In this document: piece after piece, positions 1 through 7,469 of the stretch | Layout: each line of letters begins with the position of its first letter | Numbering within the stretch: the stretch's first letter is position 1 | Assembly: GCA_017630975.1 (NCBI GenBank) | Contig: JAGBUF010000326.1 | Location: forward strand, 1 to 10,879 | Source: Paraprevotella sp. | Lineage (GTDB): Bacteria > Bacteroidota > Bacteroidia > Bacteroidales > Bacteroidaceae | Direction: 5' to 3' | Length of the DNA stretch: 10,879 nucleotides | The notes under the pieces: generated by a model | The model's input: the letters and a program-made list of their open reading frames with translations, nothing else | Database searches by the model: none | Told to the model about the DNA's origin: nothing | Program-made: the position numbers and the translations under genes

Positions 1-716
1 GAACGGAGAGCAGGTACACGCACGCACATGGCAGAGCATTGAACGTCGCTGTGCATGATTTTCTTGGTTTCATGGAACATCTTCATTTCTTCTTTGGTGT
101 ATCCGTTGTCCTGGAATACATCAATCTGAGGAATTACGTTGTATGCCAATTGATAGGCAAATTTCTTGACTGTGGCAGGTTTGCCTTCCGATAGTTCCTT
201 GTATTGCTGCTCCAATTCCGCCATTGCTGCCGCACCGGCTCCGCTGGCAGCTTGATAGCTGGCCACATGGATGCGCTTGATATGGCTGAGGTTCTCAATC
301 GGTTGCAATGCCGCTACCATCATAATGGTGGTGCAGTTCGGATTGGCGATGATGCCACGTGGGCGGTTCAACGCATCTGCTGCATTACATTCAGGAACAA
401 CCAATGGTACGTCTTCGTCCATGCGGAACGCGCTGGAGTTGTCTATCATGACAGCACCGAAACGGGTAATATCCTCGGCAAACTCCTTGGAAGTACCGGC
501 TCCGGCTGATGTGAATGCTATATCGATGTCTTTGAAATCGTCGTTGTGTTGAAGCATTTTGACTTCAATTTCTTTGCCGCGGAATTGATATTTTGTACCT
601 GCACTGCGTGAAGAACCAAATAGAACCAACTCATCCAATGGGAAGTTTCTCTCTTCAAGTACCCGCAGGAACTCCTGTCCTACGGCACCGCTTGCGCCTA
701 CAATTGCTACTTTCAT
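1..716 (-). CDS. asd: aspartate-semialdehyde dehydrogenase (partial, 3' end outside window)
   Basis: Makes L-aspartate 4-semialdehyde from aspartyl phosphate with NADPH, the branch point to lysine/diaminopimelate, threonine and methionine; cytoplasmic. I translated the minus strand from ATG at 714-716. The protein opens [16 protein letters not shown], with the N-terminal NADP-binding glycine motif GASGAVG at residues 7-13. The active-site cysteine lies in NPNCTT (Cys128, codon 333-335), and the conserved SYQAASGAG segment follows around residues 154-162. 238 residues are visible, ending in the conserved CVRVPALR stretch. The family is usually about 330-340 residues, so roughly the last 100, including the catalytic histidine, lie beyond base 1. 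The reading frame is intact throughout. It is divergent from the antiporter gene across a 111-base gap with its own promoter. Family call is secure. Confidence 0.96.
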   Translation of the reverse strand, partial: MKVAIVGASGAVGQEFLRVLEERNFPLDELVLFGSSRSAGTKYQFRGKEIEVKMLQHNDDFKDIDIAFTSAGAGTSKEFAEDITRFGAVMIDNSSAFRMDEDVPLVVPECNAADALNRPRGIIANPNCTTIMMVAALQPIENLSHIKRIHVASYQAASGAGAAAMAELEQQYKELSEGKPATVKKFAYQLAYNVIPQIDVFQDNGYTKEEMKMFHETKKIMHSDVQCSAMCVRVPALR

Positions 717-751
717 TTTGTGTTGTTTTTATGTTTTGTTGAAATTAGATA

Positions 752-787
752 CAAATGTAGAGAATAAAAAACGAATTAATGTACAAA
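752..787 (-). promoter_or_regulatory. putative Bacteroides-type promoter of asd
   Basis: On the minus strand TACATTTG (752-759) matches the Bacteroides -7 consensus TAnnTTTG. A TTTG (784-787) lies 24 bases upstream, a few more than the usual 19-21. The -7 element is about 35 bases before the asd start. Inferred from consensus only. Confidence 0.55.
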
Positions 788-802
788 ATGGAAAGTTTTT
801 CG

Positions 803-811
803 TTACTTTGC
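803..811 (+). promoter_or_regulatory. putative -7 promoter element of the antiporter operon
   Basis: TTACTTTGC resembles the Bacteroides -7 element (TAnnTTTG), with one mismatch at the second base. It is 16 bases before the ATG at 828, giving a very short leader. No convincing -33 TTTG is seen at the right distance, so this is a weak call. Confidence 0.4.
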
Positions 812-827
812 ATCATAATTTAATACT

Positions 828-2978
828 ATGACGACGCAAATCTCTGCATTATTGACACATTTACCTGTGACCAATCCTACATGGATTTTCTTCTTGGTGC
901 TGGGCATTATCCTCTTTGCGCCTATTATTTTGGGGCGACTGAAGATACCGCATATCGTGGGTATGATTCTTGCAGGAGTAGTCATCGGGCCTTATGGTTT
1001 GCATGTATTGGACAAGGACAGCAGTTTTGAATTGTTCGGTAATGTGGGCTTATATTATATTATGTTCCTTGCAAGTCTTGAGATGGACCTGCAACACATG
1101 AAGAGTATCCGATGGCAAGCGCTGACCTTGGGACTGGCTGCATTTATATTCCCTTTGACAATGGGAGTGGTGTGCAATATATTCTTACTGAAATACAGTT
1201 TGATGACTTCAATTCTCTTGGCCAGTATGTATGCCTCGCATACATTGATTGCTTATCCAATAGTGATACGTTATGGTTTGGCGCGAAACAGGAGTGTGAG
1301 TATTGCCGTGGGAGGAACGATTGTGACAGATACCCTGACATTGTTGGTGCTGGCATTTATATCCGGCATGTTCCGTGAGGAGGTGCATGGGTGGTTTGGC
1401 GTGTTTCTGCTGTTGAAAGTCGTTTTGTTGTCCGTGGCTATTATCTATATTTTCCCGCGTATCGCACGATGGTTTTTCCGTCGATATAACGATGCGGTAT
1501 TGCAGTTTATCTTCGTCATGGCGATGATGTTCCTCAGTGCCGGATTGATGGAACATATTGGAATGGAAGGTATCTTAGGTGCATTCCTTGCCGGTATTGT
1601 GTTGAATCCTCTGATTCCCCGTACGGCGCCGTTAATGCACAATCTGGAATTTGTAGGAAATGCTTTATTCATTCCTTATTTTTTGATTGGAGTGGGCATG
1701 ATTATCGATGTGCGGGTTTTGTTAGGCAGTACAAATGCCTTGAAGGTGGCTGCCGTGATGATTACCATTGCTCTATTAGGAAAATGGATTGCATCATGGG
1801 TTACCCAGAAAGCCTTCAAAATGTCGGGGATTGAACGTGAACTGATGTTCGGTTTGAGTAATGCGCAGGCGGCTGCAACTTTGGCGGCGGTTTTGGTAGG
1901 ATACAATATTATTCTTCCGTCCGGCGAGCGACTGCTGAATGAAGATGTGCTCAACGGTACAATCCTCTTGATATTGGTGACTTGTATTGTCAGTTCGTTA
2001 ATAACGGATATTGCAGCACGTCGGTTGGCGTTGAAAGATGAAAATATCAACGAGATGCATCCGGTGAATGAGGATTCCACTTTGGTGGCGTTGGCTGATC
2101 CGGACACGGTGAATGATTTGGTGAATATGGACTTGTTGATGCGCGAAGAAAAGTCGGAACTGCCAATGAATGCTATAAACGTGGTGCTGGATAACGATGA
2201 AAGGGCGCGTGACAGAGGAACGAAACTCTTGGAGAAAGCTACAGCTATTGCCACGGCTGCTCATGTGCGCATGCAGACAAAATTGCGTTTGGCGACGAAT
2301 CTTGCCAATGGTATTATCCACACCATGAAAGAAAACGATTATGCCGAATTGGTGGTGGGGCTCCATGTGCAGGCAACCCCTTCAGAGTCTTTTTTCGGGC
2401 CGGTACTGATTAGTTTGCTCAACCGTCTGAACAGACAGATGACAATGGTACGTACTACCATCCCACTTAACACGTTGAGGCGCATTCACGTGTCCGTTCC
2501 TGCCAAGGCTCAGTTTGAGGCCGGTTTCTATCACTGGGTGGATCGTATATCACGTTTGGCTGTGGCGATAGGTTGTCGTATTACTTTCTATATTCATCCC
2601 GATACGCAACGCATCCTGCAACGTTATTTGGCTTCAAAGCACAAGACTATTCGGGTGGATTACGTGCCGACAGATGGGGGGAATGAGTTGAAGAGGATGT
2701 CGAAAGAGGTGAAGAATGATGACTTATTGGTCATCGTAATGGCTCGTAGGGGGTCTATCTCGTTCCGACCATCGTTTGACCATATTCCTCGACAAATCCG
2801 TAAATATTATATGGAGACAAGTCTTTTGCTGATTTTCCCGGATGTCTATGCCGAGACGGCGACGAAGGATTTGAGTATCAATGAGCCATTGACAACGGAT
2901 ATCCGCTATGAGGCAGCAAAAGAATGGTATAAATCGTGGTTGCCGCATGGCAATGAAAATGAGGAGGGGGGAAGGTGA
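828..2978 (+). CDS. CPA2-family cation:proton antiporter with C-terminal cytoplasmic tail
   Basis: A 716-residue inner-membrane antiporter, probably exchanging Na+ or K+ for H+. Residues about 18-400 form a hydrophobic block of roughly 12 membrane segments with CPA2 landmarks: GMILAGVVIGPYGL (45-58), a FLASLEMDL stretch (80-88), GGTIVTDTLTLLVLA (162-176) and GAFLAGIVLNPLIP (251-264). The membrane-core carboxylate motif reads Thr-Asp (167-168), not the Asp-Asp of electrogenic NhaA/NapA types, which hints at electroneutral exchange. Residues about 410-680 are soluble and look like one or two universal-stress-protein-like domains, possibly regulatory. They are not the RCK/TrkA domain of KefB/KefC. 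The stop overlaps the next gene's GTG start by four bases (GTGA, 2975-2978), implying translational coupling. The family is secure; the ion and the tail's function are not. Confidence 0.9.
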   Translation: MTTQISALLTHLPVTNPTWIFFLVLGIILFAPIILGRLKIPHIVGMILAGVVIGPYGLHVLDKDSSFELFGNVGLYYIMFLASLEMDLQHMKSIRWQALTLGLAAFIFPLTMGVVCNIFLLKYSLMTSILLASMYASHTLIAYPIVIRYGLARNRSVSIAVGGTIVTDTLTLLVLAFISGMFREEVHGWFGVFLLLKVVLLSVAIIYIFPRIARWFFRRYNDAVLQFIFVMAMMFLSAGLMEHIGMEGILGAFLAGIVLNPLIPRTAPLMHNLEFVGNALFIPYFLIGVGMIIDVRVLLGSTNALKVAAVMITIALLGKWIASWVTQKAFKMSGIERELMFGLSNAQAAATLAAVLVGYNIILPSGERLLNEDVLNGTILLILVTCIVSSLITDIAARRLALKDENINEMHPVNEDSTLVALADPDTVNDLVNMDLLMREEKSELPMNAINVVLDNDERARDRGTKLLEKATAIATAAHVRMQTKLRLATNLANGIIHTMKENDYAELVVGLHVQATPSESFFGPVLISLLNRLNRQMTMVRTTIPLNTLRRIHVSVPAKAQFEAGFYHWVDRISRLAVAIGCRITFYIHPDTQRILQRYLASKHKTIRVDYVPTDGGNELKRMSKEVKNDDLLVIVMARRGSISFRPSFDHIPRQIRKYYMETSLLLIFPDVYAETATKDLSINEPLTTDIRYEAAKEWYKSWLPHGNENEEGGR

Positions 2979-3688
2979 TACCTGAATGGTGTGAACGAAC
3001 AGAATTATTGTTGGGCGCAGAGAAGATGGAGCGCCTTCAGCATGCGCATGTACTGGTGGTGGGCGTTGGTGGTGTTGGTGCCTATGCGGCTGAGATGTTA
3101 GTGCGTACAGGTGTAGGACATCTTACTTTATTGGATGCTGATAACGTGCAAGAAAGTAATATCAACCGTCAGTTATGTGCTTTGCGTTCTACCGTAGGTG
3201 AGCCGAAGGTGCAGGTGTTGGCAAGACGATTTAAGGATATCAATCCGGAAGTGGCGTTAACCGTTCGTGCGGAGTATCTGGAGGAGGAAGGTGTGGTGCA
3301 GTTGCTGAAGGATACGACATACGATTTCATTGTTGATGCGATAGATACAATTGCACCCAAATGTGCATTAATCATAGAAGCCATGAGGCGCAACATTCCC
3401 ATTGTAAGCAGTATGGGGGCAGGGGCAAAGACGGACATTACACAGGTGCGTTTTGCTGATTTGTGGGATACCTATCATTGTGGGTTGAGTAAGGCTGTCC
3501 GTAATCGTTTGAAAAGAGAAAAGATGCATCGGCCGTTACCGGTTGTGTTTTGTACACAGCAAGCGGATATGGATGCGATTGTAAAGGTGGAGGGTGAACG
3601 TAACAAGAAGACGACCACCGGCACGGTATCCTATATGCCGGCTGTCTTTGGTTGTTACTTGGCCCAATACGTAATAAACAGACTGTAG
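2975..3688 (+). CDS. tcdA: tRNA threonylcarbamoyladenosine dehydratase (TcdA/CsdL-like)
   Basis: E1-like ATP-dependent enzyme that dehydrates t6A37 of ANN-decoding tRNAs to the cyclic form ct6A; cytoplasmic. The 237-residue protein has the ThiF/MoeB/E1 Rossmann signature GVGGVG (30-35), LLDADNV (52-58) with the ribose-binding acid, and NINRQ (62-66), the arginine finger region. DAID (121-124) follows, then SSMGAGAKTD (145-154), which is characteristic of TcdA rather than of ThiF or MoeB. The ThiF/MoeB zinc-binding CxxC pairs are not seen. E. coli TcdA is about 268 residues, so this is slightly short. The start is GTG at 2975, supported by the GTGA overlap with the antiporter stop and the purine-rich GAGGAGGGGGGAAG just before it. 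Three bases separate it from the ABC ATPase. Confidence 0.92.
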   Translation: MIPEWCERTELLLGAEKMERLQHAHVLVVGVGGVGAYAAEMLVRTGVGHLTLLDADNVQESNINRQLCALRSTVGEPKVQVLARRFKDINPEVALTVRAEYLEEEGVVQLLKDTTYDFIVDAIDTIAPKCALIIEAMRRNIPIVSSMGAGAKTDITQVRFADLWDTYHCGLSKAVRNRLKREKMHRPLPVVFCTQQADMDAIVKVEGERNKKTTTGTVSYMPAVFGCYLAQYVINRL

Positions 3689-3691
3689 CAT

Positions 3692-4345
3692 ATGATTGAA
3701 GTCAAGAATATAAAAAAAAGTTTCGGTTCGTTAGAGGTGCTCAAAGGGATCAACCTTGATATCCGAAAGGGTGAGGTGGTGAGTATTGTCGGTCCCAGTG
3801 GTGCTGGTAAGACTACCTTGCTGCAAATCATGGGGACATTGGATCGTCCCGATGAAGGTACGATCCGTATCAATGGTATAGAGGTGGAAAAATTAGGGCA
3901 GAATGCGATGTCCGAGTTCCGAAACAAGCAAATTGGTTTTGTTTTCCAGTTTCACCAATTGCTACCTGAGTTTACAGCATTGGAGAATGTGATGATGCCG
4001 GCTTATATCGGTGGCATTTCTTCTCGTGAAGCCAATGAGCGTGCAGCTGAATTATTGGATTTTATGGGTCTGTCAGATAGGGCTTCACATAAGCCGAATG
4101 AACTTTCGGGTGGTGAGAAACAGCGGGTGGCTGTGGCAAGAGCATTGATGAACCGCCCGGCAGTGATTTTTGCGGACGAACCTTCAGGAAGTTTGGATTC
4201 AAAGAACAAACAAGAATTGCACCAATTGTTTTTTGATTTAAGAGACAAGATGGGGCAGACATCGGTGATTGTGACGCACGATGACGAGTTGGCGAAATTA
4301 ACAGACAGAACGATACACATGAAGGATGGACGTATTGTAGAATAG
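3692..4345 (+). CDS. ABC transporter ATP-binding protein, LolD-like
   Basis: A 217-residue ATPase subunit of the MacB/LolD type. Visible motifs are Walker [10 protein letters not shown] (34-42), Q-loop Gln86 in [10 protein letters not shown], signature LSGGE (138-142), Walker B VIFADEP with catalytic Glu163, and the H-loop in VTHDD (His196). The stretch [19 protein letters not shown] closely follows LolD, the energy subunit of LolCDE, which releases lipoproteins from the inner membrane for transport to the outer membrane. FtsE and MacB-type ATPases are near relatives and cannot be excluded. No permease gene (LolC/E, FtsX or MacB) is adjacent, so the partner must be encoded elsewhere. It starts three bases after tcdA with no obvious Shine-Dalgarno, so it is probably translated from the same transcript. 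Confidence 0.88.
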   Translation: MIEVKNIKKSFGSLEVLKGINLDIRKGEVVSIVGPSGAGKTTLLQIMGTLDRPDEGTIRINGIEVEKLGQNAMSEFRNKQIGFVFQFHQLLPEFTALENVMMPAYIGGISSREANERAAELLDFMGLSDRASHKPNELSGGEKQRVAVARALMNRPAVIFADEPSGSLDSKNKQELHQLFFDLRDKMGQTSVIVTHDDELAKLTDRTIHMKDGRIVE

Positions 4346-4362
4346 AATTTAATAAAGGTAAG

Positions 4363-5196
4363 ATGAAGATAAAGTTAGGAAAGGTAAATCACCTTACGGT
4401 GGTGAAGAGCGTTGATTTTGGAATGTATCTTGATGGGGACGAAGCAGGTGAAATCCTTCTTCCTTTGCGTTATGTGCCCAAAGGATGTCAGATAGGTGAT
4501 GAACTGGACGTATTTATCTATCTGGATAGTGAAGAGCGTTTGGTGGCCACCACGCAGATGCCTTATGCACAAGTAGGCGATTTTGCGTATCTGAATGTAG
4601 CATGGGTAAACAATTACGGGGCTTTTATGGATTGGGGATTGATGAAAGATCTTTTTGTACCTTTTCGTGAGCAGAAGATGCGTATGCAGAAAGACAAAGG
4701 CTATGTGGTTTATCTGCACATTGATCCGGAGACGTATCGTATCATGGCTTCAGCCAAAGTAGAGCGTTTCCTATCTGAAGATTTTCCGCCATACAACGAA
4801 GGCGATGAAGTGGATATTTTGGTTTGGCAGAAAACAGAACTTGGCTTTAAAGTGATTGTAGACAATCAGTATTCCGGTCTGATTTACGATAGTGAGGTGT
4901 TTCGTCCTTTGCGTACCGGCGACCGCTTGAAGGCATACGTTAAATTGGTTCGTGGAGATGGTAAGCTGGATATTGCTTTGCAAAAGCAAGGTAAGGAGGC
5001 TATAACCGATTTTTCTTCGGTGCTTTTGGATTATCTTAAGTCACATTCCGGTAAGACGTCGTTGGGTGACAAGAGTCCTGCCGATGAGATTTATGCTGAG
5101 TTTGGTGTCAGCAAGAAAGTATTCAAGAAAGCAGTGGGAGATTTGTATAAGCGCAGGTTGATACAAATCAGCCCGGAGGGAATCACATTATTATAA
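4363..5196 (+). CDS. CvfB-like S1 RNA-binding protein
   Basis: A 277-residue cytoplasmic protein matching the CvfB/YitL family. S1-like beta-barrel repeats lie at about residues 1-65, 70-135 (core NYGAFMDWGLMKDLFVPF, 84-101) and 145-208 (GFKVIVDNQYSGLIY, 161-175). A C-terminal winged-helix-like domain spans about 215-277 (SPADEIYAEFGVSKKVFKKA). CvfB of Staphylococcus aureus binds RNA and affects virulence gene expression; the role in Bacteroidetes is not established. It starts 17 bases after the ABC ATPase, preceded by AATAAAGGTAAG, a plausible ribosome-binding site. It is the last gene of the four-gene run and is followed within 15 bases by a strong hairpin. Family call is good; the function is inferred only as RNA binding. 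Confidence 0.88.
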   Translation: MKIKLGKVNHLTVVKSVDFGMYLDGDEAGEILLPLRYVPKGCQIGDELDVFIYLDSEERLVATTQMPYAQVGDFAYLNVAWVNNYGAFMDWGLMKDLFVPFREQKMRMQKDKGYVVYLHIDPETYRIMASAKVERFLSEDFPPYNEGDEVDILVWQKTELGFKVIVDNQYSGLIYDSEVFRPLRTGDRLKAYVKLVRGDGKLDIALQKQGKEAITDFSSVLLDYLKSHSGKTSLGDKSPADEIYAEFGVSKKVFKKAVGDLYKRRLIQISPEGITLL

Positions 5197-5210
5197 TAAG
5201 ATATATATAC

Positions 5211-5250
5211 AATAAGAAAGCCACTTCTTTGCGGAAGTGGCTTTCTTATT
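5211..5250. terminator. bidirectional intrinsic terminator between cvfB-like gene and rplS
   Basis: Perfect 17-bp inverted repeat: AATAAGAAAGCCACTTC (5211-5227) and its complement at 5234-5250 around a 6-base loop. The GC-rich core CCACTTC/GAAGTGG is flanked by A/T arms, so on either strand the descending arm ends in CTTTCTTATT. It sits between two convergent genes and can serve both. Confidence 0.9.
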
Positions 5251-5269
5251 GTGCCTATAAAAGAGTGTC

Positions 5270-5638
5270 TTAGGCTTCTTTACGAGTAACGGTACGCTTT
5301 TCTGCGATGCGTGCCTTCTTACCAGTAAGTTTACGCAAGTAATACAACTTAGCGCGGCGAACCTTACCAATTTTGTTCACTTCGATGCTCTCAATGTTCG
5401 GGCTCTCAATAGGGAAGATACGCTCAACACCTACAGTACCTGACATCTTACGAACGGTGAAACGTTTTTTGTTCTCGTGTCCGCTGATTTTGATAACAAC
5501 ACCGCGATACAACTGGATACGCTCTTTGTTACCTTCTACGATTTTGTAAGCTACAGTAATAGTATCACCAGCTTTGAACTTAGGATGCTCTTTTCCAGTA
5601 GCAAACGCTTCTTCTGCAATTTTAATTAAATCTGCCAT
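5270..5638 (-). CDS. rplS: 50S ribosomal protein L19
   Basis: L19 (bL19) lies at the interface of the 30S and 50S subunits. The 122-residue product starts [12 protein letters not shown] and has the family core [26 protein letters not shown] (24-49), the basic [19 protein letters not shown] segment (58-76), and [18 protein letters not shown] (85-102). The C-terminus is basic, as expected for an rRNA-binding protein. An open frame continues upstream to 5851, but the L19 family starts at the ATG at 5636-5638 and a strong promoter lies inside the would-be extension, so the short start is right. No clear Shine-Dalgarno is present; the 20 bases before the ATG are A/T-rich. It is divergent from the 5'-nucleotidase pair. 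Confidence 0.97.
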   Translation of the reverse strand: MADLIKIAEEAFATGKEHPKFKAGDTITVAYKIVEGNKERIQLYRGVVIKISGHENKKRFTVRKMSGTVGVERIFPIESPNIESIEVNKIGKVRRAKLYYLRKLTGKKARIAEKRTVTRKEA

Positions 5639-5661
5639 TTTTATTTGGTAATTAAATTGTT

Positions 5662-5704
5662 TGTCGTCCCAGCACAACATAGCAGGGAACTCTACATCCT
5701 GCCA
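5662..5704 (-). promoter_or_regulatory. two-hairpin 5' leader of rplS, possible autoregulatory element
   Basis: In the rplS transcript, two hairpins abut. One spans 5704-5680 (TGGCAGG / CCTGCTA, with one G-U pair and an 11-base loop). The next spans 5679-5662 (TGTTGT / ACGACA around a GCTGGG loop, with one G-U pair). About 23 A/T-rich bases then lead to the ATG. L19 leaders that bind their own protein are known in Firmicutes. Whether this one does so is inference. Confidence 0.35.
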
Positions 5705-5725
5705 GCGATTGTACGGAAAGCGGTG

Positions 5726-5756
5726 CAAAGGTAAGACTTTTTGTGCAAAGAACAAA
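5726..5756 (-). promoter_or_regulatory. promoter of rplS
   Basis: On the minus strand, TTTG (5753-5756), exactly 19 bases, then TACCTTTG (5726-5733): a full match to the Bacteroides -33/-7 consensus. Transcription should start near 5719, leaving about 80 nt of leader. Confidence 0.82.
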
Positions 5757-5806
5757 ACAAGACCATTCTTTTTTCCGCTTCTCTGATGATATGAGATTAT
5801 TTTTAG

Positions 5807-5814
5807 TAATTTTG
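5807..5814 (+). promoter_or_regulatory. putative -7 element for the 5'-nucleotidase pair
   Basis: TAATTTTG matches TAnnTTTG and lies 24 bases before the ATG at 5839. Only a weak TCTG (5782-5785) is found near the -33 position. It diverges from the rplS promoter about 50 bases away. Confidence 0.5.
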
Positions 5815-5838
5815 AGCGTTCAATCAATATAGATAAGA

Positions 5839-6597
5839 ATGAGAAGACCAATATTTATAGGACTATGTCTGAGCGTATTTCTTTTTCATGTTTCATGCGC
5901 CAGACAATATGTTCTGACTGCTGTTCAGCATGAACGGTTGGAAGTGACATCGCATTATGATGAAGCTCCGGATGCTGAGGCAATGGAAATTGTTGCACCC
6001 TATCGAAAGACTGTAGATAGTATCATGTCACCTGTCTTGGGAGAAAGTGCAGAGGTGATGCGGGCAGATCGTCCCGAAAGTTTGTTGTCAAATTTCGTGG
6101 CAGATGTGTTGCGTGATGCATCAGGACATATAGGTAAGAAAGCGGATATGGGACTGTGCAATGTGGGTGGATTGCGGAGTATAATGCCTCAAGGAAAGGT
6201 TACATATGGCGATGTATTGGAGATATCTCCTTTTGAGAACCATTTATGTGTGGTGACCTTACAAGGGACGAAGCTGAAGGAGTTGATGCAGCAGATTGCT
6301 GCAGTAGGTGGAGAAGGTATTAGTGGTGCCCGTTTGGTGATCTCTCAGGATGGACAATTGCTGAGTGCCAAAGTAAGAGGAGAGGATATTGACGAAGATG
6401 CTTTGTATACGATTGCAACATTGGATTATCTGGCAGAAGGGAACGATAGAATGTATGCCCTAAAAGATGCCGTATCAAAGCAGAAAACGTCCATATTGGT
6501 GCGTGAACTAATAATGGAAACCATACGTAATGAATATGCGAAAGGGCATAAAGTGGATGCGAAGATAGAAGGACGTATAGTTGTGAAAGAAAAATAG
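5839..6597 (+). CDS. 5'-nucleotidase C-terminal-domain lipoprotein (stand-alone)
   Basis: A 252-residue protein corresponding to only the C-terminal, substrate-binding half of UshA-type 5'-nucleotidases. The N-terminus [20 protein letters not shown] is a lipoprotein signal ending at Cys20, with an imperfect lipobox. The following residues ARQYVL lack acidic residues, so there is no hint of surface export. Family landmarks are [15 protein letters not shown] (80-94), [20 protein letters not shown] (107-126), [22 protein letters not shown] (129-150) and [12 protein letters not shown] (194-205). The last replaces the usual GGDG[YF] with GNDRM, so ligand contacts may differ. The metal-binding domain is encoded by the next gene, nine bases downstream. 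Together they would rebuild a two-domain enzyme; alone this half should not be catalytic. The pairing is inferred from domain content and adjacency. Confidence 0.88.
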   Translation: MRRPIFIGLCLSVFLFHVSCARQYVLTAVQHERLEVTSHYDEAPDAEAMEIVAPYRKTVDSIMSPVLGESAEVMRADRPESLLSNFVADVLRDASGHIGKKADMGLCNVGGLRSIMPQGKVTYGDVLEISPFENHLCVVTLQGTKLKELMQQIAAVGGEGISGARLVISQDGQLLSAKVRGEDIDEDALYTIATLDYLAEGNDRMYALKDAVSKQKTSILVRELIMETIRNEYAKGHKVDAKIEGRIVVKEK

Positions 6598-6606
6598 CGA
6601 AAGGAT

Positions 6607-7467
6607 ATGACGAGGTTGTTGAAGATAAAAGTTGTGGCATGTGGCTTGTTGTTATGCGGACAGGTTATTGCACAACAAGAGAGTGTACGTATCAAAGTTG
6701 TACATACCAATGATACGCACAGTTGTGTGATGCCCATACATCCAAATTCTGCGGATACAGCGCAAGCTGATAAGGGGGGATTCTTGCGTCGTGTGGCAGT
6801 ATTGAAGGAGCTGAGAAAGGAAGATCCTGATCTCTTGCTATTTGATTGTGGCGATTTTTCACAAGGTTCTGCCTATTATAATCTGTATAAAGGAGAGGTG
6901 GAAATCAAACTGATGAATGTGATGCGCTATGATGCAGCTACCATTGGCAACCATGAGTTTGATTGCGGTTTGGAGAATCTTGCGCGTATCTATCGGATGG
7001 CTGAATTTCCTATCGTATGTGCCAATTATGACGTAAAGGGAACTTGCTTGGAGGATTGTGTAAAGCCTTTTGTTGTGTTGCATCGCAAGGGGTTGAAAAT
7101 CGGAGTATTGGGACTGGGGACAAATCTGGAAGGATTGGTTGCTCAGACCAATTATGAGGGGGTAGACTTTGAGGACCCAATTGCTGTTGCAAATAAGGTC
7201 GCTACATACTTAAAGGAAGAGGAAAGGTGTGATGTGGTAATTTGTTTGTCGCATTTGGGATGGGAGATTGATGGCGTAGATGATTCGGAATTGATTCCGC
7301 AAAGCCGTCATATAGACATCGTATTGGGAGGACATTCACATAGCTATTTTGAGCAACCCGTGGTGATGAACAATGCGGATGGAAAACCGGTATATTGCAA
7401 CCAGATGGGGAAGAATGCTCGTTATGTAGGAACGCTGACACTGGAATTTACTCCATTTGCAGAGTAA
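6607..7467 (+). CDS. metallophosphoesterase domain of a UshA-type 5'-nucleotidase (stand-alone)
   Basis: A 286-residue exported protein with the catalytic half of the 5'-nucleotidase / 2',3'-cyclic phosphodiesterase family. A Sec signal peptide covers about residues 1-22, with likely cleavage around AQ-Q. All dinuclear-metal motifs are present: HTNDTHS (Asp36, His38), CGDFSQGS (Asp83), GNHEFD (Asn115, His116), SHLG (His216) and GGHSHS (His243, His245). It ends near residue 286, right after the catalytic domain, so it lacks the C-terminal substrate-binding domain, which the upstream gene supplies. It probably hydrolyses nucleotides or related phosphoesters in the periplasm. The nine-base gap CGAAAGGAT before the ATG contains a plausible ribosome-binding site. 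Its stop is only two bases from the stop of the convergent PorT-like gene, so there is no room for a separate terminator. Confidence 0.93.
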   Translation: MTRLLKIKVVACGLLLCGQVIAQQESVRIKVVHTNDTHSCVMPIHPNSADTAQADKGGFLRRVAVLKELRKEDPDLLLFDCGDFSQGSAYYNLYKGEVEIKLMNVMRYDAATIGNHEFDCGLENLARIYRMAEFPIVCANYDVKGTCLEDCVKPFVVLHRKGLKIGVLGLGTNLEGLVAQTNYEGVDFEDPIAVANKVATYLKEEERCDVVICLSHLGWEIDGVDDSELIPQSRHIDIVLGGHSHSYFEQPVVMNNADGKPVYCNQMGKNARYVGTLTLEFTPFAE

Positions 7468-7469
7468 TT

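Noticed and set aside
204..552. Two plus-strand open frames inside asd
   Set aside because: They lie antisense to a continuous, well-conserved asd reading frame and their translations show no recognisable family features.
1676..2254. 192-residue minus-strand open frame inside the antiporter gene
   Set aside because: Serine-rich shadow translation of a membrane-protein gene, with no promoter, domain or start context.
5639..5851. N-terminal extension of rplS to 5851
   Set aside because: The L19 family begins at [12 protein letters not shown]. The extension contains the full rplS promoter and has an unrelated composition.
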